A DNA stretch of 64,000 nucleotides, from positions 30,472,597 to 30,536,596 of the forward strand of contig NC_135505.1 in NCBI RefSeq assembly GCF_052857255.1, written 5' to 3'. Below the pieces are notes generated by a model. That model did no database searches. It was not told where the DNA came from and was given only the letters and a program-made list of their open reading frames with translations. This document shows, one piece after another, positions 61,370-64,000 of this stretch. Both the position numbers and the translations under genes were made by a program. Source of the stretch: Amblyomma americanum. Taxonomy: Eukaryota > Arthropoda > Arachnida > Ixodida > Ixodidae. Position 1 is the first letter of the stretch, and each line of letters opens with the position of its first letter.

Positions 61370-62110
61370 GCTGGTCTCGTTGTGTAGATGTCAGAGCGGC
61401 GTCGACGGAACGGTGAAAAATATCTACAGACGACTGATTCCTGATGGGAACAGGCGTAATGGCGCTGACGTGAAGGTCGGCCGCGCTATCGACGAGGGGG
61501 TATGCAGAGGCGGGATCGAGAACGGCAACGCTACCAAGCGATTGGCCACGGAGTAAAGTGGTGAGGCAGGAGAACGGGTTGGCCACATAAATAGCGCTGG
61601 AGCCACGAACAATTGTCAGCACAGCATGAGGCAGCAAAACAGACTTCTGGTCAGCGCATCGTAAAGAGGGGGTATAAGTCACAGTTGCATCTGAGAGCGC
61701 AGCACAAGAAAGAGGCACCAGCACTGAAGAGAAAGGTGGAACGTCTGTGTCCTTTGAGACGACCACAGTAGCGGAAGTAGCACCGGTTACGTCCAAGGGG
61801 GCGTCACTGTAGGTCGATAAGTCAAGCTGAGCACGGGCGCAGTCAATAACGGCGTGATGTGAGGAGAGGAAGTCCCAACCAAGGATAACGTCGTGAGAGG
61901 AGCGGGCGAGGACGATGAACTCGATTTTGTAGGGAACGTTCCCGATGAGCAGGCGAGCGGTGCAGGCGGCTAACGGTCGAATGTCCTGAGCGCTGGCCGT
62001 GCGGAGAGAAACGGGAGGAAGGGGCGTCGTCACTTTTTTGAGTCTGCGACAGACGGTGTGACTGAGAACCGAAACGGCTGCGCCAGTGTCAACAAGTGCT
62101 TCGACGGCGA
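61236..62110 (-). pseudogene. Gypsy pol: aspartic protease
   Basis: The active-site stretch ALVDTGAAVSVLSH lies at about 62100-62060 and the frame 62033-61236 continues with FIVLARSSHDVILGWDFLSS, the flap and ILG block of retroelement proteases. A linker leads into the RT. The frame carrying DTG is shifted relative to the longer frame near 62035. Confidence 0.75.
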
Positions 62111-62399
62111 CTCCTTCAACGAAAACGGTAATAATATTGGCAGGCGCAGAAACAGGTCTTGAGTGAGCCGCTGGTGACGCAGTTCTTGCCTCCGGAACTG
62201 CGGTGGTTAGTTTTCCGCGTGGATGGCGTGTTGGCGACGGAGGATTGGAGAACGGGAACGACGGCCAGTAGACGGCGAGCGGTGGGAGCGGGGATGGAAA
62301 CTAGGAGGAGAAGAATCCGGATGCGGCAAGTGTGACGAAGGCAAGGACGACGGCGGAAGGTCGTACGTCGGCTCACGCCTATAATCGTAGCGACGGTGG

Positions 62400-63424
62400 T
62401 CACGACTGCGACACAAACGAGCCACGTGACCAGCGACGCCACAGGCGTAGCAAATAGGGCGGTTGTCTAGTATGCGCCAGGGGTTGAGTGGCTGCGGCTG
62501 TGATCGGGGGCGGGCAACCGGACGATAAGGTGGGGTCTAACTGCCGGGTAGATGGCCTGTAGACAGGGGCAGCAGGAGAGGGCCGCGACCGCACCACGGC
62601 ATCGGCGTACGTCAGAGGAGCCGCGATCAGGGGTGGCTGAGAAGGAGGTGGCAGGACTTCAGCGACCTGCTCCTCGATACCACGCTGTAGGTTGGGAGTG
62701 AGCGACGGTGCAGGTGTAGGCGGGCAGGTAGCCAAGGATAGCTGGCGTGCGACTTCCTCACGTACAAACTGCTGGATGCTCTGGAGGAGCGACTGTTGGT
62801 CCAGAGCACCGTCCCCGGGGAGAGCCAAGCTGCAAAGTGCGGCCTCCTGAAAGCCTGCACGCCGGGTAGAAAGGCGCTGTTTACGCAGCTCATCGAAACT
62901 TTGGCAGTAGCCGATGACTCCGGAGACAGTCTGGGGATCTTTGGCGACGAGCATCTGGAAGGCATCATCCTCAATGCCTTTCATAATGTATCTGATCTTG
63001 TCGGCCTCGCTCATAGAAGGGTTGACACGCTTGCAGAGGTCGACGACATCTATATAACTGATGAAGTTTTCACCGGTTTGCTGCGCCCGACTTCGCAAGC
63101 GTTGCTCGGCGCGAAGCTTTCGCAATGCGGGCGGCCAAAGAATTCTGTCAGACTGGTTTTTAGAGCTGCCCAGCTTGAGATGTCAGCCTCGTGCTTTCGA
63201 AACCAGAGATTGGCTACGTCGCTCAGATAAAAGATAACGTTGGTGAGCTTGACGCTATCGTCCCACTTGTTGTATGCGCTTACGCGTTCACAGGAGGCCA
63301 ACCAATCCTCCACATCCGTGTCATCTGTGCCGCTGAAGATGGTCGGGTCACGCTGCCGCGCGGCGCCGGAACAGAAGACAGCCGACGAAAACGGTGAAGC
63401 GGTTAGGGTGACGTTCTCAGGCAT
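62400..63424 (-). pseudogene. Gypsy gag
   Basis: Starts at ATG 63422-63424 (MPENVTLTASPFSS) in the frame 63598-63050, with DPTIFSGTDDTDVEDWLASC, KLTNVIFYLSDVANLWFRKH and SWAALKTSLTEFFGRP, the capsid-like region. After a frameshift near 63120 the second frame (63125-62400) has LRSRAQQTGENFISYIDVVD and CKRVNPSMSEADKIRYIMKG, the capsid C-terminal part. A second shift near 62445 leads to the zinc knuckle ICYACGVAGHVARLC. Two shifts make it a dead copy. Confidence 0.82.
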
Positions 63425-63492
63425 TGCAGAGGTGGTAGGCAATGCGCGGGTGCGAAGCTCCAGGGCGAGGGATCGTTGGCACCTCCACCACT

Positions 63493-63741
63493 TGTAATAA
63501 GAACACAGCACACTACTAATACAGCACAGCCAAGTAATAAGAGCACAGCACAGTAATAAGCACAGCGTCACGAAAAACCAGCGGAACCGTCCAGGCACAG
63601 ATCAGAGACCGCGTTCAGTCCAGAGCACGCACGAGCGACCGAGCGTTCGGCCCTCGAGCTTCGGAGTGTTCGGCGCTTCTCGTCGTCTTCTTCGTTGAGC
63701 GCCAACCTCTGAAGATTCTAAAGCCCGTGTCCAGTCTTACA
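63493..63741 (-). repeat. Gypsy 5' LTR
   Basis: A 249-bp copy of the LTR at 42996-43263, same orientation, with the same TG...CA ends. It is followed at 63742 by CTGA, identical to the 4 bases before 42996. No obvious standard primer-binding site was recognised just inside (AGTGGTGGAGGTGCC on the minus strand). Confidence 0.88.
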
Positions 63742-63823
63742 CTGATAATAAGCGGCGAGTCATGAAGCCGCTGGAGAAACATGCAATAAACCAGCGAATA
63801 CAAGTAGTCGCGAAACCGCCAAA

Positions 63824-63967
63824 ATGAGGGAACTACTACTCGAATCGCAACGAGCAGCTCGGGCAGCTTATCGCAAGAGGAAAGCCGAAGAAACACTTCA
63901 AGACAATTTGGGTGAAACTCGACTTTTTCAAATTTATAAAAAGCTAAACAAATATAAGCAATGTTAA
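63824..63967 (+). CDS. Small basic ORF next to Gypsy 5' flank
   Basis: ATG at 63824 (context CAAAATGAG) to TAA 63965-63967, 47 codons, rich in Arg/Lys/Glu (RAARAAYRKRKAEETLQ). It would form a charged helix. No family is recognised, and it may be an exon or chance. Confidence 0.2.
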   Translation: MRELLLESQRAARAAYRKRKAEETLQDNLGETRLFQIYKKLNKYKQC

Positions 63968-64000
63968 ACAAGGGCAAACATTCCAGTGCACCTATGTCGC

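Overview
This window is animal nuclear DNA, most probably from a hard tick (Ixodidae). The evidence is small coding exons separated by multi-kilobase introns, long TA/GT/CA/TTA microsatellites, and a repeat set typical of ticks: an RTE-clade LINE whose 3' end carries a TCATCATCATCAGCC motif, a CR1-like LINE with an (AATA)n tail, a Penelope-like element with a GIY-YIG domain, tRNA-derived SINEs resembling Ruka, and a Gypsy LTR element. No bacterial operon, CRISPR array or rRNA is present. The assignment rests on pattern recognition; no search was run.

Layout. From 140 to 38241 on the + strand lies the 3' two-thirds of a GMC-family oxidoreductase gene (glucose/choline dehydrogenase-like). I can join seven exons with consistent phase: 140-264, 13326-13493, 15135-15279, 23152-23315, 31400-31577, 36405-36624 and 38049-38241. 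They encode 396 residues and a stop. The FAD-binding N-terminal exons must lie to the left of the window. One intron (31578-36404) appears to be of the rare GC-AG type. Its introns hold a 5'-truncated Penelope-like element (about 820-3010, -), a decayed RTE copy (6733-7750, -), a rearranged RNase-H-bearing LINE (about 8137-12490, -), a foldback element (14071-14241), a 111-112-bp satellite (16690-17470), a nearly intact CR1-like LINE with a 2A peptide (about 24600-29050, -), a dead hAT-like transposase (33064-35193, +) and several SINEs.

From 40996 to 41928 (-) there is an intronless 310-codon gene for a GDE1-like glycerophosphodiester phosphodiesterase fold that has lost key metal-binding and catalytic residues.

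From 42996 to 63741 there appears to be one Gypsy element (-) with two LTRs flanked by the same 4-bp CTGA target duplication. It is split in the integrase C-terminal region by about 15.4 kb of other DNA (about 43607-58983). That insert is AT-rich and carries part of a multi-exon gene (46315-55014, +) of an uncharacterised family with a CIDE-N-like piece and a SAMD3-like C-terminus, an almost full-length RTE LINE (55272-58120, -) and a SINE (58135-58410, +).

The points most worth a second look are the CR1-like LINE, which is one reading frame of 1,351 codons from 2A to RT interrupted only by two TGA codons; the 15-kb gene-bearing insert inside Gypsy; the chimeric LINE with a duplicated RT segment; the GC-AG intron; and the GDE1-like probable pseudoenzyme.
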